Numbered from the stretch's first letter, positions 16,980 through 26,187 are shown. The stretch: DNA of 64,000 nt from CBDCIS01 sp965217565 (GCA_965217565.1 CBDCIS010000009.1:22483-86482), one strand, 5' to 3'. Numbers and translations: made by a program. The notes: generated by a model from the sequence alone, not told the origin.

Positions 16980-17060
16980 GGAGTGATGATGGACGTCCAG
17001 ACGTCTTGAGTCAAGGACTGGTTCATGCGGGACAAACCCACTTCGAAGCTGTTTGAATAC

Positions 17061-17069
17061 TGCTATAAT
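17061..17069 (+). promoter_or_regulatory. Extended -10 promoter element for the Uma2-like gene
   Basis: TGCTATAAT is a perfect extended -10 (TGN + TATAAT), 38 bases before the GTG start at 17107. The -35 region is weak, as is common for extended -10 promoters. Confidence 0.55.
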
Positions 17070-17106
17070 GGCGCAAATCATCTGTCTCCAACCGGAGGTG
17101 ATGCCA

Positions 17107-17664
17107 GTGACAACCACAAAGACGAAACTTCTAACTGCCGCAGACCTGCTGCGGCTGTACAGCGAAGGCGTTCGCGGCGAATTGATCCGGGGGGTGCTTT
17201 GCGAGACAATGCCGACAGGAGGAAAACACGGCGAAATCGTAATGAATTTGGGCTATGAGATCAAGAATTTCGTCAAGCCAGGGCGATTGGGACGGCTGGC
17301 CGGTTCTGATGCCGGCGTTCTGCTCGAACGAGACCCTGACACCGTCCGGGAGCCGGACATTGTGTACTTTTCGGCAGAAAAGCTCCCTCTGGACGTGGAG
17401 GTTTCGGGACACTACGAGGTGATTCCCGACCTCGTGGTCGAAATCAGGTCCCCCGGCGACAGCCGGCAAGCGGTCAACGACAAGGCGCTCATGTGGCTGA
17501 GCTACGGCGTCCGGCTGGTGTGGGTGGTGCATCCCGAGGGCCGCGCCGTGGACGTGCACCCCAGAGATGGCAGGGTGACGAGGCTCGCCGAGGGCGACAC
17601 GCTTGACGGAGGCGACTTGCTGCCCGGCTTATCCTGCGAGGTCAAGGACATTTTCGACGCATAG
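17107..17664 (+). CDS. Uma2/DUF820-family protein (PD-(D/E)XK fold)
   Basis: About 185 residues. The family pattern is present: a GVRGELIRGVL start, EPDIVYFSAEK, then VIPDLVVEIRSPGDS with the D...E-x pair of the restriction-endonuclease-like fold and a KALMWLSYGVRLVWVV helix. Uma2 proteins are predicted nucleases, often in many copies per genome; function is unproven. GGAGGTG at 17094-17100 has ideal spacing for GTG 17107 and none for ATG 17101. Divergent from the methyltransferase. Confidence 0.8.
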   Translation: MTTTKTKLLTAADLLRLYSEGVRGELIRGVLCETMPTGGKHGEIVMNLGYEIKNFVKPGRLGRLAGSDAGVLLERDPDTVREPDIVYFSAEKLPLDVEVSGHYEVIPDLVVEIRSPGDSRQAVNDKALMWLSYGVRLVWVVHPEGRAVDVHPRDGRVTRLAEGDTLDGGDLLPGLSCEVKDIFDA

Positions 17665-17756
17665 CGATTCTGGCGTGAGCTGCGCTGAGGCTGCTCGCGC
17701 TCCAATCCTCATCCCAATTGAACACACCTGCCCCAAGCACCTAAAGGACGGAAGGC

Positions 17757-19100
17757 GTGACACTCTTCGAGCACCAGGCGCGGCGCGAGCTTTCCCACAG
17801 CGCGCCGCTCGCCGCCAGGATGCGCCCCCGCACGTTCGACGAGTTCGCGGGGCAGCAGCACATAGTGGGCCCCGGCACCGTGCTGCGCAGGAGTATCGAA
17901 TCCGACCAGTTACCCTCCATCATCCTGTGGGGGCCGCCCGGCACCGGCAAGACCACGCTGGCGAACCTCATCGCCAACCATACGAAGAGTCACTTCGAGC
18001 AGGTTAGCGGCGTCGCGTCCGGCGTGGCCGATCTTAGGCGCGTCGCGTCGGAGGCGCGGGAACGGCTGGGCGCGCAGGGGCAGCGCACCGTGCTCTTCGT
18101 GGACGAGATTCACCGCTTCAACAAGGCTCAGCAGGACGTGATACTGCCCTATGTCGAGGACGGCACTTTCGCGCTCGTTGGCGCGACCACGGAGAACCCT
18201 TCATTCGAGGTGGTCTCTCCCCTGCTGTCACGTGCCCGCGTCTTCGCCCTCAAGCCGCTGACCGACGACGAGGTTGGCAGCATAGTTCGCTCCGCTATGG
18301 CCGACAACGAAAACGGGCTTGGCGATCTGAGTCCTCGCCTGGACGACGACGCATCGAAAGCCCTGGTGAATCTCGCTAATGGCGACGCGAGGGTCGCGCT
18401 GAACGCGCTGGAACTGGCCACGTCCGCAATGCAGCCCGGAGAGGATGGCGCTCGTCACATCACGCCCGCTATCATCGAGGATGCCATGCAGCAGAGGTCG
18501 CTGCGCCACGACAAGGCGGGCGACCTGCACTACGACACCATCTCGGCGTTCATAAAGTCGGTGCGCGCCTCCGACCCCGACGCGGCGATATATTGGCTGG
18601 CGCGAATGCTGGAGGCCGGCGAAGATCCACTGTTCATAGCCCGGCGACTGGTCATCCTGGCGGCAGAGGACATCGGCATGGCGGCTCCGATGGCGCTGCC
18701 CGTGGCTGTCGCGGCGCAGCAAGCCGTCCACTTCATCGGACTGCCGGAGGGACGCATACCCCTGGCGGAGGCGACGGTCTATCTGGCTACGGCCCCAAAG
18801 AGCAACAGGGCGTACATGGCGCTCAACCGCGCGATGGAGGACGTTCAGAAGACTCGCAACGATCCCGTGCCCCTGCACCTGCGCAACGCCGTAACCGGCC
18901 TGATGAAGGACATGGACTACGGCAAGGGCTACAGGTATGCCCACGACTACAAAGGCCACTTCACGCCGACGCAGAATCTGCCAGACAGCCTCGAGGGACG
19001 CCGCTACTACCGCGCCAGCGACCAGGGCTACGAGAAAGAGGTGGCCGAGCGCATGAAGCGCTGGTGGGGCGACGCGGAGGGAACAGCAGGCTGTGCTTGA
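17757..19100 (+). CDS. rarA: Replication-associated recombination protein A (MgsA/RarA AAA+ ATPase)
   Basis: 447 residues, typical length. Walker A GPPGTGKTT at 59-67, Walker B FVDEIHRFNKAQQD near 120-133, sensor ATTENPSFEV, then the helical C-terminal half with ARRLVILAAEDIGMA and the closing KGYRYAHDYKGHFTPTQNLP segment. Acts at stalled replication forks. GTG start at 17757 with AAAGGACGGAAGG upstream. Confidence 0.92.
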   Translation: MTLFEHQARRELSHSAPLAARMRPRTFDEFAGQQHIVGPGTVLRRSIESDQLPSIILWGPPGTGKTTLANLIANHTKSHFEQVSGVASGVADLRRVASEARERLGAQGQRTVLFVDEIHRFNKAQQDVILPYVEDGTFALVGATTENPSFEVVSPLLSRARVFALKPLTDDEVGSIVRSAMADNENGLGDLSPRLDDDASKALVNLANGDARVALNALELATSAMQPGEDGARHITPAIIEDAMQQRSLRHDKAGDLHYDTISAFIKSVRASDPDAAIYWLARMLEAGEDPLFIARRLVILAAEDIGMAAPMALPVAVAAQQAVHFIGLPEGRIPLAEATVYLATAPKSNRAYMALNRAMEDVQKTRNDPVPLHLRNAVTGLMKDMDYGKGYRYAHDYKGHFTPTQNLPDSLEGRRYYRASDQGYEKEVAERMKRWWGDAEGTAGCA

Positions 19101-19138
19101 CCTACCCCGCGGATGGCTCAGTCGCAATGTTGACCTGA

Positions 19139-19303
19139 CAAGAAAATGGAACGTTTGATTGCACAGCGCCTCCGATATACTCTGTGCCGTCCAAGGCCCT
19201 CATGCAGAGCTTTGGAGTGGAGATAGCCGAGGTTCCTTTCACAAAATTTGTTGAGGCATTTGGCAGCTTTGGCGTTAGCTTCGATTGGGATGAAAAGGAT
19301 TGA
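19139..19303 (+). pseudogene. 3' remnant of an unidentified gene
   Basis: An open stretch of 54 codons without a proper start, beginning after an in-frame TGA. It reads NGTFDCTAPPIYSVPSKA and then MQSFGVEIAEVPFTKFVEAF, ending FDWDEKD, protein-like in composition. The preceding bases do not continue the frame. It could be the tail of a truncated gene, or a 33-codon ORF starting at the internal ATG 19202. Confidence 0.3.
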
Positions 19304-19387
19304 ACAACATGCCAATCAAAGCAGGTTGGCATTTCTCGCGCTTTGCTTTATCATCTATCCTAATCACTACGTGGAGGATTGTTTGAC

Positions 19388-19798
19388 ATGGCGAAACAGG
19401 GCGTGATACCCGATGAACTTACAAGACCCTTCTGGGAGGCGGCCAACGAGGGACGGCTGGTCATCCAGAACTGCGGCGCGTGCGACCGCCTGCAAAACCC
19501 TCCTCTGCCGACCTGCTCCCAGTGCGGCTCAGCGGATAGCCTGGAGTGGAAGCAGATGAGCGGCCGGGGCAGAATCTACAATTACTGCGTCGTTTATGAC
19601 TGCCCGATCGGTATGTTGCAGGAGGACCAGCCGTTCAACCTTGCGGTCATCATGCTGGACGACGACCCGGGTATCCAGATGTACTCTCACCTCCCCGGCA
19701 CACCCGTTGACGACGTACCGGTGGGAGAGGCGGTAGAGGTCATTTTCGAGGCGACCGCGAACGGCCAGAAGGCGCCGGAGTGGAGGGTGGTCGGATAG
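19388..19798 (+). CDS. Zn-ribbon/OB-fold (DUF35-type) acyl-CoA-associated protein
   Basis: 136 residues. Four cysteines in the pattern C-x2-C-x10-C-x2-C (CGACDRLQNPPLPTCSQCG) form the rubredoxin-like zinc ribbon, followed by an OB-fold (GRGRIYNYCVVYD, PVGEAVEVIFE). Such proteins partner with thiolase-like enzymes in sterol side-chain and related acyl-CoA degradation. The thiolase gene follows at 19891. GGAGG lies ten bases before the ATG. Confidence 0.85.
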   Translation: MAKQGVIPDELTRPFWEAANEGRLVIQNCGACDRLQNPPLPTCSQCGSADSLEWKQMSGRGRIYNYCVVYDCPIGMLQEDQPFNLAVIMLDDDPGIQMYSHLPGTPVDDVPVGEAVEVIFEATANGQKAPEWRVVG

Positions 19799-19890
19799 CC
19801 GAAACAAACGAGTAAGCGGGCCGGAATAGCCCGTTCCGGATTCCAACAAAAATCGCGGTTTCATAGATTGCAGACAACAGGGAGCGAGCA

Positions 19891-21222
19891 ATGACAACAC
19901 AATACGCACCGGAATCTATGTACAGATCGACGGAGGGACTCGGAGTTTGGGAACACAGGGGCAAGGTAGCCGCTGTCGGAATCGGCCACTCCCCCACCAC
20001 GCGGCGATGGGACGGCCGAGCGGAAACCACCGTTGGCGCGGGCAGCATCCTCTCGATGCGGAAGGCAATGGATGACGCTGGCGTCTCCCCGGACCAGGTG
20101 GACGGCCTGGTCATCGTGCCGGTCACCACAACAGGGGCGCACTGGCCTGAGGACGTCCCGGTGCCGCTGGACGTGATCAACGCCTACAACCAGACCAACG
20201 ACCCGCTGGACGGCCTCGGCCAACTCAGCGCGGAGTGGCTGCTCAAGAACATGCCTGAGCTCACCAACGTAAAGTACATGGTACACGCGCCGGGCTGCAT
20301 GTCGGCGGCTATCGTCGTCGCGGCGCAGGCCATCGGAGACGGCCTCGCCAACACCTGCCTAGTGGTCAAGGGCTGGCACAACCTGGAAGGTCGCTACAAC
20401 CACGGCGGCCTGAGCGCGGTGGAGGCCGTCTCCGGGAGTGCCGCCATCGGCCCAGGCCGCACGCTGTGGGGGCCGCCCGGTTGCTATGGAACGGCATTGC
20501 AGTTCGCCGAGTACTGTCGGAAGTACGGCAAGCATCACGACATGATGGCGCCGTTTATGCAGAACTCGCGCCGCAACGGATTGATGTTCCCGGAGGGCTA
20601 TTGGGCGCAGCACCGCCCCGAAGAGCTGCCGCCGGAGGACTACCTGAATTCCCGCTGGATCGCCAAGCCCGCCAACCTGTTCGACAACGACATTCCGATA
20701 ATGTGCTCGGCGGCGTACCTATTCACCACTGCCGAGCGCGCGCAGGACATGAAGCAGAAGCCGGTTTACATCCTCGGCCACGCCTCCAGCAGGGGCACGC
20801 CCCGCAGTCTCACGCCGTCCCTGGAAGAGGTGGAGACGGAGACAGGCAGCACAGGCCGAAAGATATTCGAGGCCGCCGGGATCACCGCGGACGATCTGTC
20901 GTTCGAGAACATGTACGACGGCTTCACGCAATTCCACCAGTTCCACATCGAGGGGCTTGGGTATCGCGGCATGGGATTCGGCGACGCCCTGGACTTCTAC
21001 CAGACGGACATCAGCATCGAGGGCCCAAACCCTATTCTGCCCAGCGGAGGCAACATCGGGGGCGGCCGCAGCCGCTTCTGGATGCACACCGACAGCATCC
21101 AGCAGATACAGGGGCGCGCCGGCGCGCGTCAGGTTACGGGCGTGAAGCCGGAGGTGGCCGTCTCCGGAGGCCCGATGCCCCTCGGCGGCAACTTCACCGT
21201 CTGGAGCGCGACCCCCGACTAG
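19891..21222 (+). CDS. Thiolase-like protein (SCP-x/lipid-transfer type)
   Basis: 443 residues with the thiolase double-fold layout: SILSMRKAMDDAGVSPDQVDGLVI near the start, an APGCMSAAIVVAAQAIGDGLA nucleophile-region segment, and a C-terminal SGGPMPLGGNFT glycine loop. It belongs to the branch acting with DUF35 proteins, some members of which are aldolases rather than thiolases. The preceding Zn-ribbon gene is the expected partner subunit. GGGAGCGAGCA precedes the ATG. Confidence 0.85.
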   Translation: MTTQYAPESMYRSTEGLGVWEHRGKVAAVGIGHSPTTRRWDGRAETTVGAGSILSMRKAMDDAGVSPDQVDGLVIVPVTTTGAHWPEDVPVPLDVINAYNQTNDPLDGLGQLSAEWLLKNMPELTNVKYMVHAPGCMSAAIVVAAQAIGDGLANTCLVVKGWHNLEGRYNHGGLSAVEAVSGSAAIGPGRTLWGPPGCYGTALQFAEYCRKYGKHHDMMAPFMQNSRRNGLMFPEGYWAQHRPEELPPEDYLNSRWIAKPANLFDNDIPIMCSAAYLFTTAERAQDMKQKPVYILGHASSRGTPRSLTPSLEEVETETGSTGRKIFEAAGITADDLSFENMYDGFTQFHQFHIEGLGYRGMGFGDALDFYQTDISIEGPNPILPSGGNIGGGRSRFWMHTDSIQQIQGRAGARQVTGVKPEVAVSGGPMPLGGNFTVWSATPD

Positions 21223-21347
21223 GCAGGGCACACCCTGCACCCACAAGAGACGCGGCCGGGGTAGCGGCAAGCTGGCCGCGCGCCTCCGGCCACGCCCGAA
21301 CGACGGCGGAGATGCGCCAAGCAACAGGGGGAAGAGGAATCGACTCG

Positions 21348-21692
21348 TTGATATTGATTAGCTACGACATCGACGGCACGCTGGAGGTGGGCGATCCGCC
21401 CGGCCCGCTGACCATGGACATGGTCAGAAACAGCAAGGCAAAAGGCTTCCTCATCGGGAGCTGCTCCGACAGACCCCCCAGTTCGCAGAGCGCCATGTGG
21501 GATGAGCACAACATTCAGGTGGACTTCGTGTCCGCCAAGCACATGCTCGCAGAGGTCAAGCTAAAGTTCAAAGCCGATGCCTACATCCACATCGGTGACA
21601 GGGAAGACCTGGACAAGCAGATGGCGCTAAAGGCGGGTTTCGACTTCCTCTGGCCGGACGAGGCGGCGGAGAAGAACTGGTTCGTGGCATAG
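21348..21692 (+). CDS. Small HAD-like hydrolase
   Basis: 114 residues from TTG 21348 with GGGGGAAGAGGA upstream. Residues 5-10 are YDIDGT, the HAD nucleophile motif DxDGT, and the end contains HIGDREDLDKQMALKAGFDF, a motif IV-like acidic loop. There is no cap domain, so it is a minimal HAD phosphatase or a related non-catalytic protein. The reading frame is open far upstream inside the thiolase gene, but that part is only the antiparallel frame of a GC-rich gene. Confidence 0.7.
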   Translation: MILISYDIDGTLEVGDPPGPLTMDMVRNSKAKGFLIGSCSDRPPSSQSAMWDEHNIQVDFVSAKHMLAEVKLKFKADAYIHIGDREDLDKQMALKAGFDFLWPDEAAEKNWFVA

Positions 21693-21762
21693 GGCGCGTT
21701 CTTTCTGCTGGACGGCTCGTAGCATTGGACTATCCCAGCCTATCCGGGATAGTGAAGGGGCG

Positions 21763-22146
21763 CTAGCGCGGCACGGCGGCGTTTAGGGCCTGGTCGAAGG
21801 TCTTGATTCGGCTTACGCCGCGGCGACGGCAGCTTGCCAGGTGGCAGAGGTCTCGGGCGCCCAGCGCGGGATGCTGCTCGTGGAGTTGCCGCGCCAGGGT
21901 GACATCCTCCTCTTCGAGCGGCCACACCTCCACGCCGGCTCTGCTCACCAGCGACATCGCCGCGTCCAGCGTGGCAAGCCTGCCCACCGGCAGATAGGCG
22001 TGCGCCAACTCCTGCAGGACCTCAGCCGACGTGCACAGCGGCGCGCGACTCCGGTTGGACTCGATGAAGAACTCGCGAGCGGGAGCGCGCAGCGGATGCG
22101 GCGCGCCCACCGCGTACATGAAGACGTTGGTATCGACGAAAATCAC
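21763..22146 (-). CDS. PIN-domain toxin (VapC-like)
   Basis: 127 residues. Acidic PIN residues are visible: D5 in MIFVDTNVF, the Glu in SAEVLQELAHAY, the Asp in GARDLCHLA and Asp in KTFDQAL. PIN toxins are Mg-dependent RNases. The start overlaps the stop of the RHH gene by four bases (ATGA), as in standard VapBC operons. Confidence 0.85.
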   Translation of the reverse strand: MIFVDTNVFMYAVGAPHPLRAPAREFFIESNRSRAPLCTSAEVLQELAHAYLPVGRLATLDAAMSLVSRAGVEVWPLEEEDVTLARQLHEQHPALGARDLCHLASCRRRGVSRIKTFDQALNAAVPR

Positions 22147-22418
22147 GTTCCGGCCGCGCCCCGCCGGCGCGACTCAGCCATCACGCCCAGGTGCTCGTCC
22201 CAGCCGGGTTCGCGTTCAGGGCCTGCCAGGGCGTCGCACGCCTGGAAGAACTCCTCGAGTTGCGCCGGTGACTGGAAGGGGTCGGAACGCTGCCGGTCTT
22301 CGAGGCGGTCGCGCGCGGCGGCCCTCAGCCACGCGCTGAACGTCAGTCCTTCTCTGCGCGCCTGGTGGACGAACCGGTCGCGATCTTCGTCGGGTATTAC
22401 CAACTGAACCCTGGCCAT
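22143..22418 (-). CDS. Ribbon-helix-helix antitoxin (VapB-like)
   Basis: 91 residues. The N-terminal strand ARVQLVIPDEDRDRF and the helix LTFSAWLRAAARDRLED form an RHH DNA-binding fold; the acidic C-terminal half should wrap the PIN toxin. Precedes and overlaps the toxin gene. A palindromic operator candidate lies 28-46 bases upstream of the ATG. Confidence 0.8.
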   Translation of the reverse strand: MARVQLVIPDEDRDRFVHQARREGLTFSAWLRAAARDRLEDRQRSDPFQSPAQLEEFFQACDALAGPEREPGWDEHLGVMAESRRRGAAGT

Positions 22419-22445
22419 TGGGCCTGTACATCCAATCTATAAGTA

Positions 22446-22464
22446 TGTGTACATATAATACACA
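22446..22464 (-). promoter_or_regulatory. Palindromic operator/promoter of the PIN/RHH pair
   Basis: Perfect 6-bp arms TGTGTA/TACACA around a 7-base AT-rich centre that contains a -10-like TATTAT on the minus strand. Its place just upstream of the antitoxin fits an autorepression site for the RHH-PIN complex. Confidence 0.5.
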
Positions 22465-22479
22465 CATCAGCCAGGCACG

Positions 22480-22944
22480 TCAACCCAACTCTGAAGCGGG
22501 TTCCGTTTGCTTTCGGGGTTTGGGCCATAGGGCCGCTATACTCGCCGAGACGATCAATACCAGCGCCGCGGGGAGAAAGAACACCCCAATGAAACTGATG
22601 TCCAACTCTTCAACGAACCAGATTGGGACCGAACAATACCCCAGGCAAAGCACTCCCAAGCCCCACTGCGCCAGTTTAGCCCACGCAGACCAGATGCCCC
22701 GCGACCAAGCCAGCCAGACTGCCAGGCCAGTTAGCGCCACCGGTATCAGCAGCAGCATTACTTCTTCCGGTCCCAAGTATCGCATGAAGGGCCCCGGGGA
22801 GTGCCCGAATACAACCCTCACAACGCCGCCCGGGAGCGCGGTTCTGGTGGTCACGGAGTATCCCAAGGGCCAAAACACCACTCCGAAAAACGCGGCCCAA
22901 GCCAGTGCATGAGCTACCATAGGCGGCAACCGCAAACGTTTCAC
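22480..22944 (-). CDS. Four-helix membrane protein of unknown function
   Basis: About 154 residues from GTG 22944, giving a basic N-terminus (KRLRLPP) before the first membrane helix (HALAWAAFFGVVFWPLGY). Further hydrophobic segments are VMLLLIPVALTGLAVWLAW, LGVLCLGYCSVPIWFV and FIGVFFLPAALVLIVSASIAALW. No family was recognised. An alternative ATG is at 22920. The last codons run into one arm of a perfect 15-bp inverted repeat that brackets the gene, which suggests a small mobile cassette. Confidence 0.55.
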   Translation of the reverse strand: MKRLRLPPMVAHALAWAAFFGVVFWPLGYSVTTRTALPGGVVRVVFGHSPGPFMRYLGPEEVMLLLIPVALTGLAVWLAWSRGIWSAWAKLAQWGLGVLCLGYCSVPIWFVEELDISFIGVFFLPAALVLIVSASIAALWPKPRKQTEPASELG

Positions 22945-23040
22945 CTGGAAGACAGTTCCTTGATGGGGCTCATCCTCACCTTCCCTGAATGCCCTCGAAT
23001 ATGAGTACCCTTTGTCAGTACTCCCAAAGCAAACGGAACC
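22499..23040. repeat. 15-bp inverted repeats bracketing the membrane-protein gene
   Basis: GGTTCCGTTTGCTTT at 22499-22513 is repeated in inverse orientation at 23026-23040, 542 bases end to end. Thirteen bases of the same word occur once more at 32250-32262. No transposase lies between the arms. Confidence 0.5.
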
Positions 23041-23121
23041 GGTCTGGGGGATTTTGATGGCTATGGAGGACGCAGACACGCCGCTCATGCAGGTCAGCCC
23101 AAGTGTGGATTTAGCTCGCAC

Positions 23122-23614
23122 TCGGATGGTTGGATGTTATCGCTGGGGGCAAAACTCCTGTGGGTGTCTCATTTTGATTCATTGTGACTCATTCCTACTT
23201 GGGGTCTGTGACGCTGTGAGAGGATTTAGAGGATGTTTCTGAGTTGGAATGTAGTAGGGTTTGCGGTTGTTGGTATAGGAAATGAGACACTCCCTTCTGT
23301 GGGTCTTGCACTGTTGTCAGAACCAGGATGTTGAGAGCGGCGAGCCCCTGCGGGGGGTTGTGAGACTTTGTGAATGGGGATACGGTAGCACGCGCGTTCG
23401 CATATGTCAAGGGCATGTCTGTCAGAATCAGGATTGCCGAGCGGCGAGCCCCTACGAGGGTTCGGCAATCGAGGGATTTCCAGGATTCCACTGTCGTTGG
23501 GAGAGCTTCGATAATCCGCCTATTCTCACAATCTCAGTATCCTGACGGGTACGACGCAGTAGGAACAGAGAATTGCGATACTCACGGGCCGTCGATTTGG
23601 ACACAACCAAGTAA
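23122..23614. other. Gene-free stretch with a duplicated 40-base repeat
   Basis: No convincing reading frame. Two direct repeats, 23316-23355 and 23421-23460, share GTCAGAAYCAGGAT and GAGCGGCGAGCCCCT. A shorter relative (TTGTCAGAGTCAGGATGCTG) sits at 56444. The base composition is lower in GC than the core genes, as expected for an element graveyard. Confidence 0.45.
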
Positions 23615-23749
23615 TACCAATTTGTGGTGATGCCGCCGTGTTCTCGCCTGCCGCCTTTCTGGATTCCCGCTTTCGCGGGAATGACGGTAGGGGTTCTTAC
23701 GACGCATACGCATTTGGATGATTCGTGGCGCAGTCAAGACGAAATGGTA
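23615..23749. mobile_element. 135-bp MITE related to the IS630-family element at 26600
   Basis: Starts TACCAATTT and ends AAATGGTA, flanked on both sides by TAA. The right end, read inward (TACCATTTCGTCTTGAC), closely matches the left end of the IS630-family element (TACCATTTCATGTTGAC), which has the same TAA flanks. It carries no gene; the middle holds the dispersed hairpin ATTCCCGC-TTTC-GCGGGAAT (23663-23682). Probably moved by that transposase. Confidence 0.6.
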
Positions 23750-23923
23750 TAAGGTCCAGGCGGACAGATAGTTGGTTGTGCGAAATCTGCCTCCCCAATG
23801 ACCGGTTCGATCCCTCTCAGATGGGCCTATTTTGACGATAGACAGAACCATCTTCGAGATGTGGCTGGTCTTGGTAGGCTCACCTAAGCCCGTTACTGGG
23901 CGATCATAACCAGGTCCACCTCA

Positions 23924-24790
23924 TTACCCGCGCGGTCTTGCGACAGCTAGAATACGATCCCTCAATTCAATCAACTCGGGAAATTCGCAGAGCTTTGCTA
24001 ACCTGAAACAAAGTGATTCCTTCCGCAGACTGCCTTTAGTCTTCAATCTTAGCAATCGTATTACCAAGGGAATCAAGATGTGCTTTCCGGAGATCCAACG
24101 AATCCGTTCAGGGTAAGATATTCCAATTCGTTGAATCATATCTTCCAAGAGGTTGTAGAACTCTTCAGCGTCGACGGAAGTTTGTTCGCTGGCCACCCGG
24201 CCAATGTAATACTGTATCGTTGATGCGTCCGGCAAAATCGGGTCGTTTCCAATGTATTGTTCGATGGACTGAGGAAAGTGGGTTTCGCGGTCATCCAACT
24301 CTTGCAGCAAGGCAGCACACGCGGCTAGGGCGACCGAAGCTTCTACAACCTCGGAAACCCACTGATCAAGTTTTAATAAGCCCTTGAATTCAGCTATGCT
24401 TGAGTTGGGGGACTGCTCTTGCGCGACCGTGCAGATTGCTGTTTCCTCAACCAAGTAACTTTCAATATCGTAACGTCGTAACCGATAAAAGAATGGGCTA
24501 TCAGAGTATGGTTTACTGATGAGTTCGTCGAAATCTCCATCTACCACATAGAATTCTGGTTTTGCCAAGGAACCATCGCCCTGTATGGCCATTCTTGCAA
24601 GAACTTTATTCTTCCCCCCAACGCCTAGAACTCGTGTTATTGTCAGGTCCTCTTGAAATAGGCGTCTAAAGACCTCCGTGTAAAAGTACTCTTTGTCGGC
24701 GTCCTCAACAATAATGGTTATATCGTTGTAGGGACCAAAAAAGGTGGGCCTCGCCGAAAGCCCCCGGTCACTATATCTAAGCATCGGCAT
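23924..24790 (-). CDS. DUF4435/TOPRIM-like protein, effector partner of the interrupted ATPase (AriB-like)
   Basis: 288 residues. TOPRIM-like features in order: ITIIVEDADKEYF (acidic E29-D30), GVGGK (57-60) and YVVDGDFDEL (D84, D86, D88). The rest is helical and ends in a basic tail. This pattern fits DUF4435 proteins such as AriB of PARIS, where an ABC-type ATPase holds the TOPRIM nuclease until a phage trigger is sensed. Here the partner ATPase gene overlaps its start by 14 bases but is broken by mobile elements. Family assignment is from motifs only; AriB identity is inference. Confidence 0.62.
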   Translation of the reverse strand: MPMLRYSDRGLSARPTFFGPYNDITIIVEDADKEYFYTEVFRRLFQEDLTITRVLGVGGKNKVLARMAIQGDGSLAKPEFYVVDGDFDELISKPYSDSPFFYRLRRYDIESYLVEETAICTVAQEQSPNSSIAEFKGLLKLDQWVSEVVEASVALAACAALLQELDDRETHFPQSIEQYIGNDPILPDASTIQYYIGRVASEQTSVDAEEFYNLLEDMIQRIGISYPERIRWISGKHILIPLVIRLLRLKTKGSLRKESLCFRLAKLCEFPELIELRDRILAVARPRG

Positions 24791-25336
24791 TGACCTTAGC
24801 GCTGATGTCTATGATTGCTTCCTGGGCCGCACCAGCTATCTCGGGAGAATGGGTAGCAATAATGAACTGTGCGTTCGGGTTGGCCTCTGTGATGCTGTTA
24901 ACGTAACGGTTTTGCCAAGCGACATGCAGGGACAACTCCGGCTCATCCACAAACACGGCAAACTCTTGCTCGGTGTCGAACTGGAAACATAGGAACGTGA
25001 ACAATACAAGCAGTTGGAGTTCTCCTGAAGACAAGAGGTGGCTACTGATACGCTGGCCATTGGGGAGGTCAACCATAAGCTCGAACCCACGCACTAGCCT
25101 CAGCCGCTTCCTGTTGTCACTGAGAAAGCTGTTGACCGACTCCAAAAACTTGTTGGATCGACGGATTACCTTGGACCGATCCGATTCATACTTCTGTATC
25201 ATCGGGATCAACCGCTCGATACGGGAAGCTATAGAGGATGCATCAAATATCCAATCTAACCACTTGCTGGCATTGGGGTCTTCAGCGAAATTCTCCGGAA
25301 TCGTCTGACCTCCTAACTGGTCGACGACATCTCTAA
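24777..25336 (-). pseudogene. Interrupted AAA/ABC-type ATPase (AriA-like), 3' piece
   Basis: C-terminal 185 codons of an ATPase whose other pieces are at 26188-26596, 27767-28081 and 33908-33985. It holds the signature SSGELQLLVL, Walker B AVFVDEPELSLHVAWQ and the H-loop ATHSPEI. The frame is open from the IS5-family insertion (codons RDVVDQLGG) to a stop that overlaps the DUF4435 start. Without the N-terminal Walker A piece this fragment cannot make an active ATPase. Confidence 0.85.
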
Positions 25337-26187
25337 GAGGGTGTGTGAGAAGTTCAAATTAGGTTGGTGCTAAGCGTCGGAGCATGAGATGAATCATAGC
25401 TATATGGGTCCACGCCTCGGTTGTATCGGACAGAGCTTCGTAGTCCTTGCTCATCCGACGGCACCTGCTGAGCCACGCGAATGTTCGTTCGACCACCCAT
25501 CTTCGCGGCAGCACTTGAAAACGGTGGCTGTCCCTGGGGCGCTTGACAATCTCGAGTGCCCAGCCTGTCAGGGCCCAGACCCACTCGACCAGCTTTCCAG
25601 CATAGCCAGCATCGGCCCAGACCAACCTCATGCGGGGAAACCTCCCTATCAATTTATCGATGACCAGCTTCGCCCCATCCCTATCCTGGATATTGGCAGG
25701 ATGCACCACCACCGCCAGCAGCAACCCCATGGTATCTACAATGATATGTCGCTTTCGACCGTTGACCTTCTTGCCAGCGTCATAGCCACGAGGCCCCCTT
25801 TTTCCGTAGTCTTGACCGACTGGGGCTGTCTATGATAGCAGCGCTAGGTGTCGGGTTCCTCCCCTCGGCCTGCCGGACCTTGACTCGGAGAGCGTCATTG
25901 GCTCGTTCCCATGTACCATCCTCTCTCCACTCCCGAAAATACCACCATACAGTACCCCAAGGCGGGAGGTCATGCGGCATGGCTCGCCACGTGCAACCGT
26001 TGCGCAGAACGTATAGAATGCCGTTGACGACTTCCCGCAGGTCTACAGTACGTGGCCTTCCCCCAGTTTTGGCTGCCGGGAGTAGCGGAGCGAGCATCTT
26101 CCACTGTTCATCAGTCAGGTCACTGGGGTATGCTTTGCGTTTCATGCCTCCATTCTAATACATATCCAAGACTTCTCACACACCCTC
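25337..26187. mobile_element. IS5-family element (IS1031-like) inserted in the ATPase gene
   Basis: 851 bp with terminal inverted repeats GAGGGTGTGTGAGAAGT and its complement. Flanked by TAA on the left and TTA on the right, fitting a TNA-type target with one later change. Taking out the element and one flank copy joins the neighbouring ATPase pieces in frame (...YFRRL + RDVV...). Confidence 0.85.
25359..26145 (-). pseudogene. IS5-family transposase, frameshifted twice
   Basis: The N-terminal part (26145 to about 25820: LTDEQWKMLAPLLP, NGCTWRAMPHDLPPW, AAIIDS) and the C-terminal part (from about 25800: GYDAGKKVNGRKRH, then WADAGYAGK and RRWVVERTFAWLSRCRR) lie in different frames. Compared with the expected DSQSVKTTEKGGPRGYD run there are two extra bases after GACAGC and one missing base in the following G run. 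Likely inactive. Confidence 0.8.
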
